Translations under genes and position numbers: made by a program
NCBI GenBank assembly: GCA_020348925.1
Contig: CP070758.1
Coordinates: 1,074,237 to 1,135,038, forward strand
From: Gemmatimonadota bacterium
Lineage (GTDB): Bacteria; JBHIER01; G020348925
Length of the DNA: 60,802 nucleotides
Direction of reading: 5' to 3'
Shown: in pieces, positions 26,184 to 36,070 of the stretch
Layout: every line of letters begins with the position of its first letter
Numbering within the stretch: position 1 is the stretch's first letter
The notes under the pieces: model-generated
What the model was told of the DNA's origin: nothing
Database searches by the model: none
What the model saw: only the letters and a program-made list of their open reading frames with translations

Positions 26184-27974
26184 ATGCATACAGAAACGAA
26201 AAAGAGACTAAAGCGTACACATACCTGCGGTGATTTGCAGGCTCAGCACGAAGGCCAGGAGGTCGTTCTCATGGGATGGGTGCACCGACGTCGGGATCAT
26301 GGCGGGCTTATTTTTATAGATCTTCGGGACCGATACGGCCTGACGCAAATTGTGTTCAATCCGCAGGAGAGTGAGGATATGCATGAACTGGCCAGCACCC
26401 TCGGGACCGAATATGTTATCGCAGTCAAGGGTATCGTGCGCCCACGGCCGGAGGGCATGGTCAATCCCAACATGCAGACCGGCGAAATTGAAGTTTTAGC
26501 CAAAGATTTGAAAGTTTTAAATCCTTCCAAAACACCACCTTTTCTTATCGATGACGACTCAGGCGCCAAGGAGGACCTGCAGTTAAAATACCGATATCTC
26601 GATCTCAGGCGACCTCCCCTGCAACAGGCCATTCTGTGCAGGCACAAGGTCTATCAGGCCGTTCGTGGCTTTCTGGACAACGACGGCTTTATTGAAATCG
26701 AGACTCCGATTCTGATGAAGAGCACTCCGGAGGGGGCCAGGGACTATCTTGTGCCCAGCCGGAATTTCAAAGGGAAATTCTACGCCTTGCCGCAATCCCC
26801 CCAGACTTACAAACAGATCCTCATGATTTCCGGTTTTGACAAGTATTACCAAATCGCCAAATGTTTTCGCGATGAGGATCTTCGGGCTGACCGCCAACCG
26901 GAGTTTACCCAGATCGATATCGAAATGTCCTTTGTCGAGCCCGAGGATATCTTTGACATGGTTGAGCGGATGATGGTGTACATTTTTAAGGAAGTTTTAG
27001 GAAGAGCCATCGATCGTCCCTTTCCCAGGCTGTCGTATGATGAGGCTATGGCTCAATACGGTACGGATCGTCCGGATATTCGATTCGATATGCCCTTAAT
27101 CGATATCAGCCATGTGGCGCGCAGGTGCGATTTTCGAGTCTTCACCCAGGTTCTGGAGGGTGGGGGTCACATCAAGGGAATCAAGGTGAGCGGTGGCGCC
27201 TCTCTGTCCCGGAAACAGATTGACGCACTTGCTGAAGAAATGAAGCCATTTGGTGCGAAAGGCTTATCAACAATCAAAAGGAGTGATACCGGTATCGACT
27301 CCTCTTTAGCAAAATTCTTTTCACAGGAAGACCTTGAGGAAATCGTCCGGACTTTTGATGCCCAGCCCGGGGACGTGTGTCTCATCGTTGCCGACCAACC
27401 GCACATTGTGGCGAGCAGCCTCTCTTTTCTACGAACGAAGTTAGCCCAAGAGAGGGGCCTTATTCCGGAGAATGCATTTCAGCACTGTTGGATTACCCAA
27501 TTCCCCCTCTTGGAATACGACGAGGACCGGGACAGGTACGTGGCTGCTCATCACCCTTTCACAGCACCCCGGCAAGAGGACATCGAACTCCTCGCAACAC
27601 AACCGGAAAAAGCGAAGGCCAAAGCGTACGATCTCGTCCTCAATGGTCACGAAATAGCCGGGGGATCGATCAGGATCCACACGAGCGAAATCCAGAATCG
27701 GATGTTTCGAGCGCTCGGCATCGATGAACACGAGGCGAAGGAGAAGTTCGGTTTTCTCTTGGATGCCTTCGAATACGGCGCTCCTCCTCACGGTGGTATC
27801 GCCTTCGGATTCGATCGGTTGGTCATGATTCTCGCCGGTAAAACATCGATCCGGGATGTCATCGCTTTCCCAAAAACAACGAGCGCATCATCACTTATGG
27901 ATGATTCACCATCGAAAGTGAGCGAGGAACAATTGAAGGAACTGGGACTCTGCCTGCGCCCCGAGATTGGGTAA
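26184..27974 (+). CDS. aspS: Aspartyl-tRNA synthetase
   Basis: 596 residues, bacterial-type length with the GAD insertion domain. The N-terminal OB anticodon-binding domain begins RTHTCGDLQAQHEGQEVVLM and includes VHRRRDHGGLIFIDLRDR. Class II motif 2 is FRDEDLRADRQPEFTQIDIE, and motif 3 is GIAFGFDRLVMILAG. The C-terminal FPKTTSASSLMDDSPSKVSE is typical. It charges tRNA-Asp (or Asp and Asn if nondiscriminating, which cannot be told here). An A+T-rich inverted repeat (27976-28011) follows the stop. Confidence 0.97.
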   Translation: MHTETKKRLKRTHTCGDLQAQHEGQEVVLMGWVHRRRDHGGLIFIDLRDRYGLTQIVFNPQESEDMHELASTLGTEYVIAVKGIVRPRPEGMVNPNMQTGEIEVLAKDLKVLNPSKTPPFLIDDDSGAKEDLQLKYRYLDLRRPPLQQAILCRHKVYQAVRGFLDNDGFIEIETPILMKSTPEGARDYLVPSRNFKGKFYALPQSPQTYKQILMISGFDKYYQIAKCFRDEDLRADRQPEFTQIDIEMSFVEPEDIFDMVERMMVYIFKEVLGRAIDRPFPRLSYDEAMAQYGTDRPDIRFDMPLIDISHVARRCDFRVFTQVLEGGGHIKGIKVSGGASLSRKQIDALAEEMKPFGAKGLSTIKRSDTGIDSSLAKFFSQEDLEEIVRTFDAQPGDVCLIVADQPHIVASSLSFLRTKLAQERGLIPENAFQHCWITQFPLLEYDEDRDRYVAAHHPFTAPRQEDIELLATQPEKAKAKAYDLVLNGHEIAGGSIRIHTSEIQNRMFRALGIDEHEAKEKFGFLLDAFEYGAPPHGGIAFGFDRLVMILAGKTSIRDVIAFPKTTSASSLMDDSPSKVSEEQLKELGLCLRPEIG

Positions 27975-27975
27975 G

Positions 27976-28011
27976 TTAGTGTAATATATTGTTTTTCAAT
28001 ATATTAACTAA
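27976..28011 (+). terminator. A+T-rich inverted repeat after aspS
   Basis: TTAGTGTAATATATTG pairs with CAATATATTAACTAA with one bulged G and a TTTTT loop. It lies directly after the aspS stop. It is a weak terminator candidate because it lacks G+C and a downstream T-run. Confidence 0.35.
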
Positions 28012-28070
28012 GAAAATACGCGTGAAACATCATTCTCTGACAGGGGAAAAAATTTTTTTAAAGATTTCCC

Positions 28071-28099
28071 TTGACAAGAGATAGCAATTGTGTTAATAT
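28071..28099 (+). promoter_or_regulatory. Near-consensus sigma70 promoter
   Basis: TTGACA, exactly 17 nt, TAATAT. It lies about 80 nt upstream of the coiled-coil lipoprotein gene and should drive it and the LysM gene strongly. Confidence 0.75.
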
Positions 28100-28179
28100 T
28101 AATTAAAATTTTCAGGGGTTTGGATTGAAATGAGTGAACGTTTTACTATCCACTTTTTCTGAAGAGGAGGTGTTCTCGC

Positions 28180-28470
28180 ATGTTCAAGGGAAAAGCGGCA
28201 AGAGTGCTGATGTTGACCCTGTTAGGTTTCTCCTTGATCCTTCTGCCACTCATCTCAGGCTGTGCCAAACGCCCTTCCAAAGAGGAGTTAAGCAAACTGG
28301 AAGAGGCAAAAATGGCTGCACAAGCCGCGGAGAGGGAACTTGAGGCGAAAAAATCAGAGCGTATGGATCTTGAAAAAGAGTTGGATGAGAAGCAAAGAGA
28401 ACTGAACGATCTGAAAACAGAACGGGATGAAGTTGAAAAATGCGTCCAATCCAAAAAGAAGAATCAGTAA
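28180..28470 (+). CDS. Small coiled-coil lipoprotein
   Basis: 96 residues. An N-terminal signal peptide ends in the lipobox LISGC, predicting lipidation and anchoring. The remainder is a continuous charged coiled coil (ELSKLEEAKMAAQAAERELE onward), in the style of Lpp or OmpA-adjacent lipoproteins. AGGAGGTG lies 9 nt upstream of the ATG. Together with the LysM gene 25 nt downstream it forms an apparent envelope operon behind a strong promoter. A structural role tethering outer membrane and peptidoglycan is inferred. Confidence 0.85.
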   Translation: MFKGKAARVLMLTLLGFSLILLPLISGCAKRPSKEELSKLEEAKMAAQAAERELEAKKSERMDLEKELDEKQRELNDLKTERDEVEKCVQSKKKNQ

Positions 28471-28495
28471 TTGTAAGAAAGGAGCTTCGAAAACG

Positions 28496-29326
28496 ATGAG
28501 AACTCAATACATAATATTGGGCTTGGTCGCATTGGGATTGATCATCCTCTCAGCAACTCCCGGAGTTGCACAGGAAACGATCTGTAAGAACATGGAGGAG
28601 TACCGAGCCCAGTTAGCAGAATGGCAGAAAAGGGAGGCGGATGCAAAGGCAGCGATTGCGGAGGAAGAAGCCAAAATTGCCGATTTGAAAAAGCAGATCG
28701 CTAATACCGAGTCTGAGAAGGAGTCTGTCCAAAAGGAAATTTTCAGCCTTGTCGGAACCGATAAAGCAGGGATTGCCGCTTTCGAAAGAAATCTGGACGA
28801 TTTGCGGGGGGATATCCGCATGCTGAAAGGCCTCTCGGATGAAGAGAGAGGCACACGGTATGAGGACATCATGGCAGCGGATAAGAAGTTGAAAAAATAT
28901 TCGATGTCCCCTATTGCCTGTCTTCCGGAAATGAAGGCGAAAATAGCCGACCTCGAAAGAATGATGGCCGGTATCCCAAAACTGCCAGGCACGTATACAG
29001 TCATTCGCGGTGATTGCCTGTGGACGATATCCGGGAAACCGATTATCTATAACGATCCTGTCAAATGGCCGCGAATCTATCGAGCCAACCGCGATCAGAT
29101 ACAAGATCCTGATCTCATTTACCCCGATCAAGTTTTTAAGATCCCCAGGGGGTATCCCACGACGCATATAGTTGTGCCCGGAGAATGGTTGTGTAAGATC
29201 GCCGGTTATTGGGAGATTTACGGCGATTGGAGGAAATGGACAAACATTTACGAAGCCAATCGTGACCAGATCAAAGATCCTGATCTGATCTATCCCGATC
29301 AAGTTTTGAGTATTCCGAGGGATTAA
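28496..29326 (+). CDS. Exported coiled-coil protein with two LysM-like domains
   Basis: About 276 residues; AAAGGAGC precedes the ATG at 28496. The signal peptide ends near TPGVAQE. A coiled-coil region (residues about 35-95; ADAKAAIAEEEAKIADLKKQ) is followed by two C-terminal LysM-like repeats, each running from a G-x-x-L-W-x-I-type start (YTVIRGDCLWTISGK; HIVVPGEWLCKIAGY) through NIYEANRDQI to DPDLIYPDQVLSIPR. LysM domains bind GlcNAc-containing chains such as peptidoglycan. Likely a periplasmic partner of the upstream lipoprotein. A strong terminator follows at 29456-29501. Confidence 0.87.
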   Translation: MRTQYIILGLVALGLIILSATPGVAQETICKNMEEYRAQLAEWQKREADAKAAIAEEEAKIADLKKQIANTESEKESVQKEIFSLVGTDKAGIAAFERNLDDLRGDIRMLKGLSDEERGTRYEDIMAADKKLKKYSMSPIACLPEMKAKIADLERMMAGIPKLPGTYTVIRGDCLWTISGKPIIYNDPVKWPRIYRANRDQIQDPDLIYPDQVFKIPRGYPTTHIVVPGEWLCKIAGYWEIYGDWRKWTNIYEANRDQIKDPDLIYPDQVLSIPRD

Positions 29327-29455
29327 AGACACTGGAATAGAACATAGACTGCTGATGAAGCCCTCGGCGGAATCGGGAAGAGCCAACCGGCGTCCAAGGG
29401 GCTGCTTGTCGTTGGCTCGACAGACAATCAACAATTGAGGACGGAAGTATAGACA

Positions 29456-29501
29456 AGCTCTTGGTTTCTGCATGTTTTCAGAGGCTGAGAGCTTTTCTTT
29501 T
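29456..29501 (+). terminator. Intrinsic terminator after the LysM gene
   Basis: A 15-bp stem with a few G-U pairs (29456-29470 against 29479-29493, loop CATGTTTT) is followed by TTTTCTTTT. It separates the envelope pair from the phoH operon. Confidence 0.75.
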
Positions 29502-29578
29502 AAGTGTGAAGCGTGTCACGTCACTTTTCTTCTTCATTTGTATGTGACATGTACGCACAAAAGGAATGAACTGAACGA

Positions 29579-30604
29579 GTGAGCGAGACAATATCAGAAA
29601 CATTTTCCCTCGATGGTATCGATCCTCTTTTATTTTACGGTGCCAATGACGCCCATCTGTTGCTTATCGAAGAGGCCTTTCAGACGAAAATTGCAGCTCG
29701 CGGTGACACGATTCGTATCACGGGTAATGCTACTGACGTGATGGGAGTACTATGCCTTTTTGAACATCTCTCGGAACTGGTGCTCAAAGGCAAACATCTC
29801 CATAAGAAAGATGTGAAAGCGCTTATCGATATGGTCCGGGACAATACAGGAGAAGAGTCCCCGGATCCTGCCACAAACACAATCGTAGTATCCACAAAGA
29901 AAGAATGCATCAGACCGAGGTCCCGGGGACAGAAGCTCTATGTCCAGGCGGTGAAGCAATATGACGTTGTGTTTGCTATCGGTCCGGCTGGGACGGGAAA
30001 AACGTATCTTGCTGTGGCCATGGCAGTCGCTGCATTAAAAAAGGAGGACGTAAGGCGTATTATTTTAGCCAGACCGGCTGTCGAAGCCGGTGAGACCCTC
30101 GGCTTTTTACCGGGAGACCTGAAGGAGAAGATCGATCCCTATCTCAGACCGATCTACGATGCACTCTATGAAATGATACCTCCTCTAAAACTTAAGAAAC
30201 TAATCGATGAAAAAATCATAGAGATTGTTCCGCTTGCCTACATGAGGGGCAGAACCTTGAATAATGCTTATGTCATTCTGGACGAAGCCCAAAACAGCAC
30301 TCTCATGCAGATGAAAATGTTTTTAACCCGTCTTGGCGTTCGCTCCAAAGCTATTATTACCGGCGATATTACTCAAGTCGATCTGCCGGAACATAAAATT
30401 TCTGGCCTCATCCAAATCCAACACATTCTTTCAGAGCTTCAAGGCGTTAAGTTCATCTATCTCACAGAGAAAGACGTGGTCCGACACATTCTCGTCCAGG
30501 AGATTATTAAAGCCTTTAAGGAATATGAACAGAACAGACTGAACTCCGATACTGCCCAGTCGGTAGAAAAAGTGAAGGATGTAACTCTTGCTCAAGAAGG
30601 ATAA
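29579..30604 (+). CDS. phoH: PhoH-like ATPase
   Basis: 341 residues. Walker A is GPAGTGKTYLAVAMAV and Walker B is AYVILDEAQNST; the N-terminal region is the short KH-like portion of YbeZ/PhoH proteins. RPAVEAGETLGFLPGDLKEK and the YMRGRTLNNAYVI block are diagnostic. The PhoH (YbeZ) family ATPase is genetically tied to YbeY and RNA metabolism. Translation probably begins at the GTG at 29579; no ATG suits. It overlaps the pgpH start by 17 nt, heading a phoH-pgpH-ybeY-CNNM-CNNM operon. Confidence 0.92.
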   Translation: MSETISETFSLDGIDPLLFYGANDAHLLLIEEAFQTKIAARGDTIRITGNATDVMGVLCLFEHLSELVLKGKHLHKKDVKALIDMVRDNTGEESPDPATNTIVVSTKKECIRPRSRGQKLYVQAVKQYDVVFAIGPAGTGKTYLAVAMAVAALKKEDVRRIILARPAVEAGETLGFLPGDLKEKIDPYLRPIYDALYEMIPPLKLKKLIDEKIIEIVPLAYMRGRTLNNAYVILDEAQNSTLMQMKMFLTRLGVRSKAIITGDITQVDLPEHKISGLIQIQHILSELQGVKFIYLTEKDVVRHILVQEIIKAFKEYEQNRLNSDTAQSVEKVKDVTLAQEG

Positions 30605-32909
30605 GACAAAGAAACGCTCAACGAAGGGTTCCTTTCTGCAGAGCTTTAACAACTCCACGATCCAAAAGGGCTTCATTGGAATCGTAGTCGTGGGGCTTGT
30701 AACATTTCTATTCCCCGGTGAAAAAGCACATGAATTCCCAGAATTAAAAGTGGGAGATTTTTCGACCCAGGAGATCATTGCCCCTTTCACCTTCGCAATT
30801 CAAAAGAACGACGCCGATCTGAAAAGGGAGAGGAAAGCCGCCAGGGACAAGGTTCCTCCTCTTCTCGTTCACAATGGAAAATTGACCAACCGAAAGGTTG
30901 CGCAACTGGATTCCTTCTTTACACAAATTCAAGAATTATACCTCAGCGACGCTTCCGATTCTGCAAAAATGGAGACGATTCAAAGTTCGAACTTAAAATT
31001 TACGGAAGAAGGTCTCAACTTATTGTTGAACGGTGCCGTCTGGAAAAGCAACGGTGAAGCAGCGGATCACTCAAAAAACGATTCCTCTTTTCCCATCGAG
31101 TTATTGGTTCAGCTTCATACTTCCTGTCGAAAAGTCATCTGGAATATCTACGACCAAGGGTTCGTTAGAACAACTCGCGATATTATTCCACTGGCACAGG
31201 GAAGCGTTACTATTCAAAAACGAGGGGAGGAAGAACGGCTCCCTCTGGAGAACCTAAGAGATACTGAAATGGTAAAAGCCGAAATTATAGAAACCTTAAG
31301 CGCAGATCTCACCCAGAACATGAAATCCGTTCGTCTCGGTTATGAGATCTGCACAGCCATGCTGACACCCAACCTTATTTTCAATCAAGCCGAGACCGAA
31401 GTAAGACGTCAAGAAGCGGAAGCTTCTGTCTCAACAACGAAAGGACTCATTCTTGCGGGGCAAAGAATCATTGACTCTCATGTTATGGTAACTCAGGACC
31501 ATGTCGATGCCATCAACTCCTTTATCAAAGAGAAAATGTCAAGGGAGCCACAGAAAGGGGTCTGGAAACGCTTCACCCCCCTTGTGGGTAGAATAGCCCT
31601 GATCTGTCTTCTTGTGGGCATTTTCGCTCTCTACCTTGGGATGTACAGAACTCGAATATTCGACAACAATAGACTTCTTTTGGCCATAGGACTTATCTCC
31701 ATCCTCATGACGGCAGCAGCGTCTTTCATCTTTCGAAGTTCTGCCCTCTCTGAATATCTCATACCTGTCACCATTGGTTCGATGTTGTTGACCATTCTGT
31801 TCGATGCCGAGGTTGCCATTGTGGGCACAGTCATCAATGGGCTCTTGATTGCTTCTCTGTGGCGATTCGAATTCTCTCTCGCGCTTGTTTGTCTCTTCAC
31901 GGGAATCGCAGCAATCTTCAGTGTTATGAATGTTCGACACCGCCATGATTTCTATAAACCTATGTTGTATATACCTCTCACATACATCGTCTCGATTACG
32001 GCCTTCAATCTTCTGCGCTTCGCACCAGCTGCTAAAATTCTCACTGACTGCGGTTACGGAATTGCGAACGGGATTCTCTCGCCCCTTTTGACCATAGGCC
32101 TCCTTCCTATCTTTGAGACAGTATTTCATCCCACCACTGCTATTACTCTCCTGGAAATATCAGACCTGAACCGTCCACTGTTACGAAGGCTCTCCCTCGA
32201 AGCTCCCGGTTCGTACAACCACAGTATTTGGGTGGGTGATTTGGCGGAAGCAGCCTCCGATGCTATTGGAGCCAATTCTCTTCTCGCCAGAGCCGGCGCC
32301 TACTATCATGACATTGGAAAACTAACAAAGCCGAAGTACTTTCGTGAAAATTTAGAATACAAGGAGAGAAATCCCCACGATAAACTCTCCCCGACAATGA
32401 GCAGTTTAATTTTAGCATCGCATGTTAAAGAGGGCTGTGATCTCGCGAAAAAAAACAAACTGCCCCACATCATTGGCGATTTTATAAAGCAGCATCACGG
32501 CACGAGCCTCATGGTTCTATTCTACCAAAAAACTCTTTCCCAGGGAGGTGACATAACCATAGATGACTCGAAGTTCCGTTACGCTGGCCCAAAACCCCAG
32601 ACGAAAGAGGCGGGTGTTGTCATGTTGGCCGATGCCGTCCACGCCGCTGTTATCAGTTTGAAAGAAAAAGATCGAACTCCAGGCCGGATCAAAGGTGTCG
32701 TCAACACTGTTTTCGAAAACAAATTCAGCGACGGGCAACTCAATGAATCAGACTTGACCCTTAAGGATTTAGCCATTATCGAAAAAACGTTTCTCTTAAA
32801 ATTGAAAGGAATTCTGCACGAACGGGAGGAATACCCCAACCAAAAACCGTCGTTATCTCAAACGAAGACAGAAAACCTACAGTTTGTGGCAGAGTCGTCT
32901 CTGGACTGA
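30588..32909 (+). CDS. pgpH: 7TM-HD phosphodiesterase (PgpH-like, c-di-AMP)
   Basis: 773 residues. One N-terminal membrane helix (GFIGIVVVGLVTFLFPGE), an extracytoplasmic 7TMR-HDED domain (about 50-320), seven membrane segments (about 325-510), then a cytosolic HD domain with the metal-binding HD pair in ARAGAYYHDIGKLTKPKYF (near residue 573) and FIKQHH further on. This is the PgpH architecture, which in other bacteria hydrolyses cyclic di-AMP. TTG start at 30588 with AAGGATG upstream. The position between phoH and ybeY is conserved in many phyla. Confidence 0.92.
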   Translation: MLKKDKTKKRSTKGSFLQSFNNSTIQKGFIGIVVVGLVTFLFPGEKAHEFPELKVGDFSTQEIIAPFTFAIQKNDADLKRERKAARDKVPPLLVHNGKLTNRKVAQLDSFFTQIQELYLSDASDSAKMETIQSSNLKFTEEGLNLLLNGAVWKSNGEAADHSKNDSSFPIELLVQLHTSCRKVIWNIYDQGFVRTTRDIIPLAQGSVTIQKRGEEERLPLENLRDTEMVKAEIIETLSADLTQNMKSVRLGYEICTAMLTPNLIFNQAETEVRRQEAEASVSTTKGLILAGQRIIDSHVMVTQDHVDAINSFIKEKMSREPQKGVWKRFTPLVGRIALICLLVGIFALYLGMYRTRIFDNNRLLLAIGLISILMTAAASFIFRSSALSEYLIPVTIGSMLLTILFDAEVAIVGTVINGLLIASLWRFEFSLALVCLFTGIAAIFSVMNVRHRHDFYKPMLYIPLTYIVSITAFNLLRFAPAAKILTDCGYGIANGILSPLLTIGLLPIFETVFHPTTAITLLEISDLNRPLLRRLSLEAPGSYNHSIWVGDLAEAASDAIGANSLLARAGAYYHDIGKLTKPKYFRENLEYKERNPHDKLSPTMSSLILASHVKEGCDLAKKNKLPHIIGDFIKQHHGTSLMVLFYQKTLSQGGDITIDDSKFRYAGPKPQTKEAGVVMLADAVHAAVISLKEKDRTPGRIKGVVNTVFENKFSDGQLNESDLTLKDLAIIEKTFLLKLKGILHEREEYPNQKPSLSQTKTENLQFVAESSLD

Positions 32910-32910
32910 T

Positions 32911-33333
32911 ATGGCCATTCACATTGAAACGATCCATCCACACCTAAGCATCAACACCGAAACGTTGAACCGGATAGGCGACAAAGTACTTCAAGATGCA
33001 CATCGAAGTAATTGGCCACTCTCCGTAACTTTTGTTGACGATCAATATATACAACAATTAAACAAAACCTATTTAGATCGTGATTATCCAACAGATGTTC
33101 TTGCCTTTCCCATCGATGAAATCACGAGTCCCCATAACAATCAGGAAAAGATTTTGGGAGATATATATATTTCACTAGATCGAGCCAAAGCACAAAGCCA
33201 GGAATACAGAGTTTCTTTTGATGAGGAAGTCGTTCGTTTATTTCTCCATGCTATTTTTCATCTCCTCGGAGACAGCCACGAGGAAATGGCTTCGAAAGTG
33301 GAGCACTATCTCCGTGAATTGAAAACAGTCTAA
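32911..33333 (+). CDS. ybeY: Endoribonuclease YbeY (16S rRNA maturation factor)
   Basis: About 140 residues from the ATG just after the pgpH stop. The UPF0054 zinc site is recognisable as LHAIFHLLGDSHEE, with three His ligands. The usual H-G is H-A here and YDH is DSH. LNKTYLDRDYPTDVLAFPID is the typical substrate-side motif (normally TDVLSFP). YbeY processes and checks rRNA. The deviations in the metal motif are conservative, since all His are retained, and activity is likely. It lies in the phoH operon. Confidence 0.9.
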   Translation: MAIHIETIHPHLSINTETLNRIGDKVLQDAHRSNWPLSVTFVDDQYIQQLNKTYLDRDYPTDVLAFPIDEITSPHNNQEKILGDIYISLDRAKAQSQEYRVSFDEEVVRLFLHAIFHLLGDSHEEMASKVEHYLRELKTV

Positions 33334-33345
33334 GTTTTTATTCAT

Positions 33346-34677
33346 ATGGTTTCTATGAATACTTTTATAATCTTTGAATTCGCAGTTTTCCTCTTGCTCC
33401 TCGCTTTTTCGGCGTTCTTCTCAGGATCTGAAATGGCCTTTTTCTCACTCTCCAAAGCAACCTTGCGAAGAATGCGAGAGGAAAAGCTTCATGGAAGTGA
33501 ACTTATCTCCTCTTTACTAAGCAGACCGAAGCGCCTTTTAGTCACAATATTAATTGGAAACACCTTGGTCAACGTCGCTGCTGCCTCACTTGCCGCTTTC
33601 ATCGCTATAGATCTCGCAAACCAACACGGCTGGAATGAAGTGATTGCACTTGTCATCGAAGTCTTCGGAGTCACGGCTCTTATCCTCGTATTCGGAGAGG
33701 TGACACCGAAAGTTTACGCGGTCAAATATCCGGAGAAATTCTCCCAGTTCGTGGCCGGGCCAATAAGAATAGTATCAATCATTTTTTTCCCTCTCACTTC
33801 GGTCTTAACTTCACTCACGAAAACTGTTACAGAATTGAGAGGGAAACAAGTGTCTTCGGTATCAGTTACGGAAGAAGAACTCAAGACGATGGTCGAAGTT
33901 GGGAGAGAAGAGGGAGCCCTCGACAAAGATGAACAGGAGATGATCCACAGTATCTTTGCATTCGGTGAGACAGCGGTCCGGGAAGTAATGATCCCCCGGA
34001 TCGACATGATCTGTGTGGAGATTGAAACGGAACGGGATGAGGTTCTGCAACTTATTTCATCGGCGGGCCATACCCGAATTCCAGTCTTTCAAGAAAATGT
34101 TGACAATATCCTTGGAATTTTACATGCCAAGGACCTACTCAAGGGAATGAGTCGATCTCCTGAAAACATCGATCTTTTAACGACTGCGCGAAAACCGTAC
34201 TTTGTCCCGGAGACAAAAAAGATTGATGATTTGCTGCGGGAATTTCAAAGAAAGAAGATTCATATGGCCATCGTTGTTGATGAATACGGTGGTACCTCCG
34301 GATTGGTGACTCTTGAAGACCTCTTAGAGGAAATTGTGGGTGAGATCCATGATGAATTTGATGTCGAGGAACCACTCTTTTCTCGAATAGACGAGAATAC
34401 CATCGAAGCGGATGCTCGGATTAATATTCACGATCTCAACGAATTGTTGGAAGTGGAATTACCGTCCGACGGATTCGAGACCTTGGGAGGATTCATTTTC
34501 AATCAAATGGGCAAAGTGCCTCAGGTGGAAGACAGGATTGAATACGATGATCTCACATTCATCATTAAGGAAGTATCAAGACAGCGCATCTCAAAGGTTC
34601 GCATCCAGAGAAAATCACAATCACAGAGAAAATCAGATACAGGACCTGACACAAAAGAGTACTTACCTCCAACCTAA
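33346..34677 (+). CDS. CNNM/CBS-domain hemolysin-C-like transporter, copy 1
   Basis: 443 residues. N-terminal DUF21/CNNM membrane domain (four helices; LAFSAFFSGSEMAFFSLSKA), then a CBS pair (MIPRIDMICVEIE, then KIHMAIVVDEYGGTSGLVTL), then a C-terminal CorC_HlyC domain (ETLGGFIFNQMGKVPQVEDR). Family members act in Mg2+ or Co2+ efflux and are often mislabelled hemolysins. It starts 12 nt after ybeY and is followed by a paralogue 20 nt downstream. Confidence 0.9.
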   Translation: MVSMNTFIIFEFAVFLLLLAFSAFFSGSEMAFFSLSKATLRRMREEKLHGSELISSLLSRPKRLLVTILIGNTLVNVAAASLAAFIAIDLANQHGWNEVIALVIEVFGVTALILVFGEVTPKVYAVKYPEKFSQFVAGPIRIVSIIFFPLTSVLTSLTKTVTELRGKQVSSVSVTEEELKTMVEVGREEGALDKDEQEMIHSIFAFGETAVREVMIPRIDMICVEIETERDEVLQLISSAGHTRIPVFQENVDNILGILHAKDLLKGMSRSPENIDLLTTARKPYFVPETKKIDDLLREFQRKKIHMAIVVDEYGGTSGLVTLEDLLEEIVGEIHDEFDVEEPLFSRIDENTIEADARINIHDLNELLEVELPSDGFETLGGFIFNQMGKVPQVEDRIEYDDLTFIIKEVSRQRISKVRIQRKSQSQRKSDTGPDTKEYLPPT

Positions 34678-34697
34678 CTTTCAGAGATCTTTCACCA

Positions 34698-35924
34698 ATG
34701 TACGAGCCTATCATTATCATCCTCAGCTTTCTCCTCACCGCTTTCTTTACCGGATCGGAAACCGCCCTCATTTCGGTACATAAAATTCGCCTCAAACACT
34801 GGTCAAAAATTAAGGGCAATTTGGGGAAAGAAGCTGCAGAATTTCTGACGAAACCAGAGATCATGCTGAGTACGCTGTTGGTAGGTACAAATGTGATGGA
34901 AGTTACGTTCGCCTCCTTCACTTCCGCCTATCTTGGACCCCACTTTCAAAAGGCGGTTGTTCTCTTCATCAATACTTCATTAATACTCGTATTGGGTGAA
35001 ATCATACCGAAAGCGTTCTTTCGGGATCATGCAACGGTCATTGCCCAGCGTGTGCTCATTCCCCTAAAAATTTGGTACTATATTTTCTTCCCAATCACAG
35101 TGTCTTCGTCATTCATCGCCAACTCTCTGACAAGACTTACCCACGGCGACCATCTGAAAAAAAATCTCCTCTTCACAAAAAGAGAGATGCTCGCACTCAT
35201 GGCCGAGGGTGAAAGCGAAGGAAGTATTGAGAAAAATACGCGCAGATTGGTTTCAGCTATTTTCGCTTTCAGCGAAGCTCCCGTTCGAGAGGCGATGACT
35301 CCAAGGACGGAAATTGTTGCCGTGGAAAAAGGATCGACGGTCTCTTCGGTCATGGAGTTGGTCTCTGAAAAAGGATTTTCACGAATCCCAGTATATGAGG
35401 AAAATCTTGACAACATTATTGGCTTCGTGAACGTGCTAGACATCATGGGCACCACTGACCCGGCATACAAAATCGACAGTATTATTCGGCCCATACCTTA
35501 TGTTCCCGAAACCAAGAAATGCGACGAACTATTACTCGAACTCCGTGGAAAAAAAGGCCACATAGCTGTGGTTATTGACGAATATGGCGGAACGGCCGGA
35601 TTAATCACTCTCGAGGATTTGCTTGAGGAAGTAGTGGGCGATATTTATGACGAATTTGACAAACACGAACAGATGTACTGGAAGATCAGTGATCGCTCAT
35701 TTATTATTGATGCCCGGATGAGGATTGATGATATCAATAAAATCATGAAATTGAACTTACCCCAGGGAGACTACGAGACGCTCGGCGGACTTCTCTTAGA
35801 ACACTTGGAGAGAATCCCCAAAGCCGGTGAGGAACTCACCATTAAAAATCTTCGATGTATCGTAGCAAGGGCGAATGACAAGAAAATTGATAGAGTCAAG
35901 ATCATCGTCTTAAGTTCCGATTAA
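34698..35924 (+). CDS. CNNM/CBS-domain hemolysin-C-like transporter, copy 2
   Basis: 408 residues, same domain order as the preceding gene: [20 protein letters not shown] (CNNM), [13 protein letters not shown] and [20 protein letters not shown] (CBS pair), [20 protein letters not shown] (CorC_HlyC). Shorter and clearly diverged from copy 1, so this is an old tandem duplication. CNNM proteins dimerise, so a heteromer of the two is conceivable. Probable last gene of the phoH operon. Confidence 0.9.
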   Translation: MYEPIIIILSFLLTAFFTGSETALISVHKIRLKHWSKIKGNLGKEAAEFLTKPEIMLSTLLVGTNVMEVTFASFTSAYLGPHFQKAVVLFINTSLILVLGEIIPKAFFRDHATVIAQRVLIPLKIWYYIFFPITVSSSFIANSLTRLTHGDHLKKNLLFTKREMLALMAEGESEGSIEKNTRRLVSAIFAFSEAPVREAMTPRTEIVAVEKGSTVSSVMELVSEKGFSRIPVYEENLDNIIGFVNVLDIMGTTDPAYKIDSIIRPIPYVPETKKCDELLLELRGKKGHIAVVIDEYGGTAGLITLEDLLEEVVGDIYDEFDKHEQMYWKISDRSFIIDARMRIDDINKIMKLNLPQGDYETLGGLLLEHLERIPKAGEELTIKNLRCIVARANDKKIDRVKIIVLSSD

Positions 35925-36070
35925 TCAAATATTTTGAGATACTTTGTCCTGCCAATGCCTTTGCCGAAGAAAGCGCATCATTCCCTTTGAAAGCAGTGCG
36001 AGGTAATTTTTCCATTGTTCTTAAAGGGTATTTATGAAATATACTATATTCAAACACGAAAGGAGATTCG

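Noticed and set aside
31539-32129. Minus-strand frame of 196 codons inside pgpH
   Set aside because: Antisense of the seven-helix region; charged, repetitive translation typical of shadow frames.
35940-36070. Possible promoter TTGTTC/TATACT before the DUF302 gene
   Set aside because: The 19-nt spacing and weak -35 match make it too uncertain to list.
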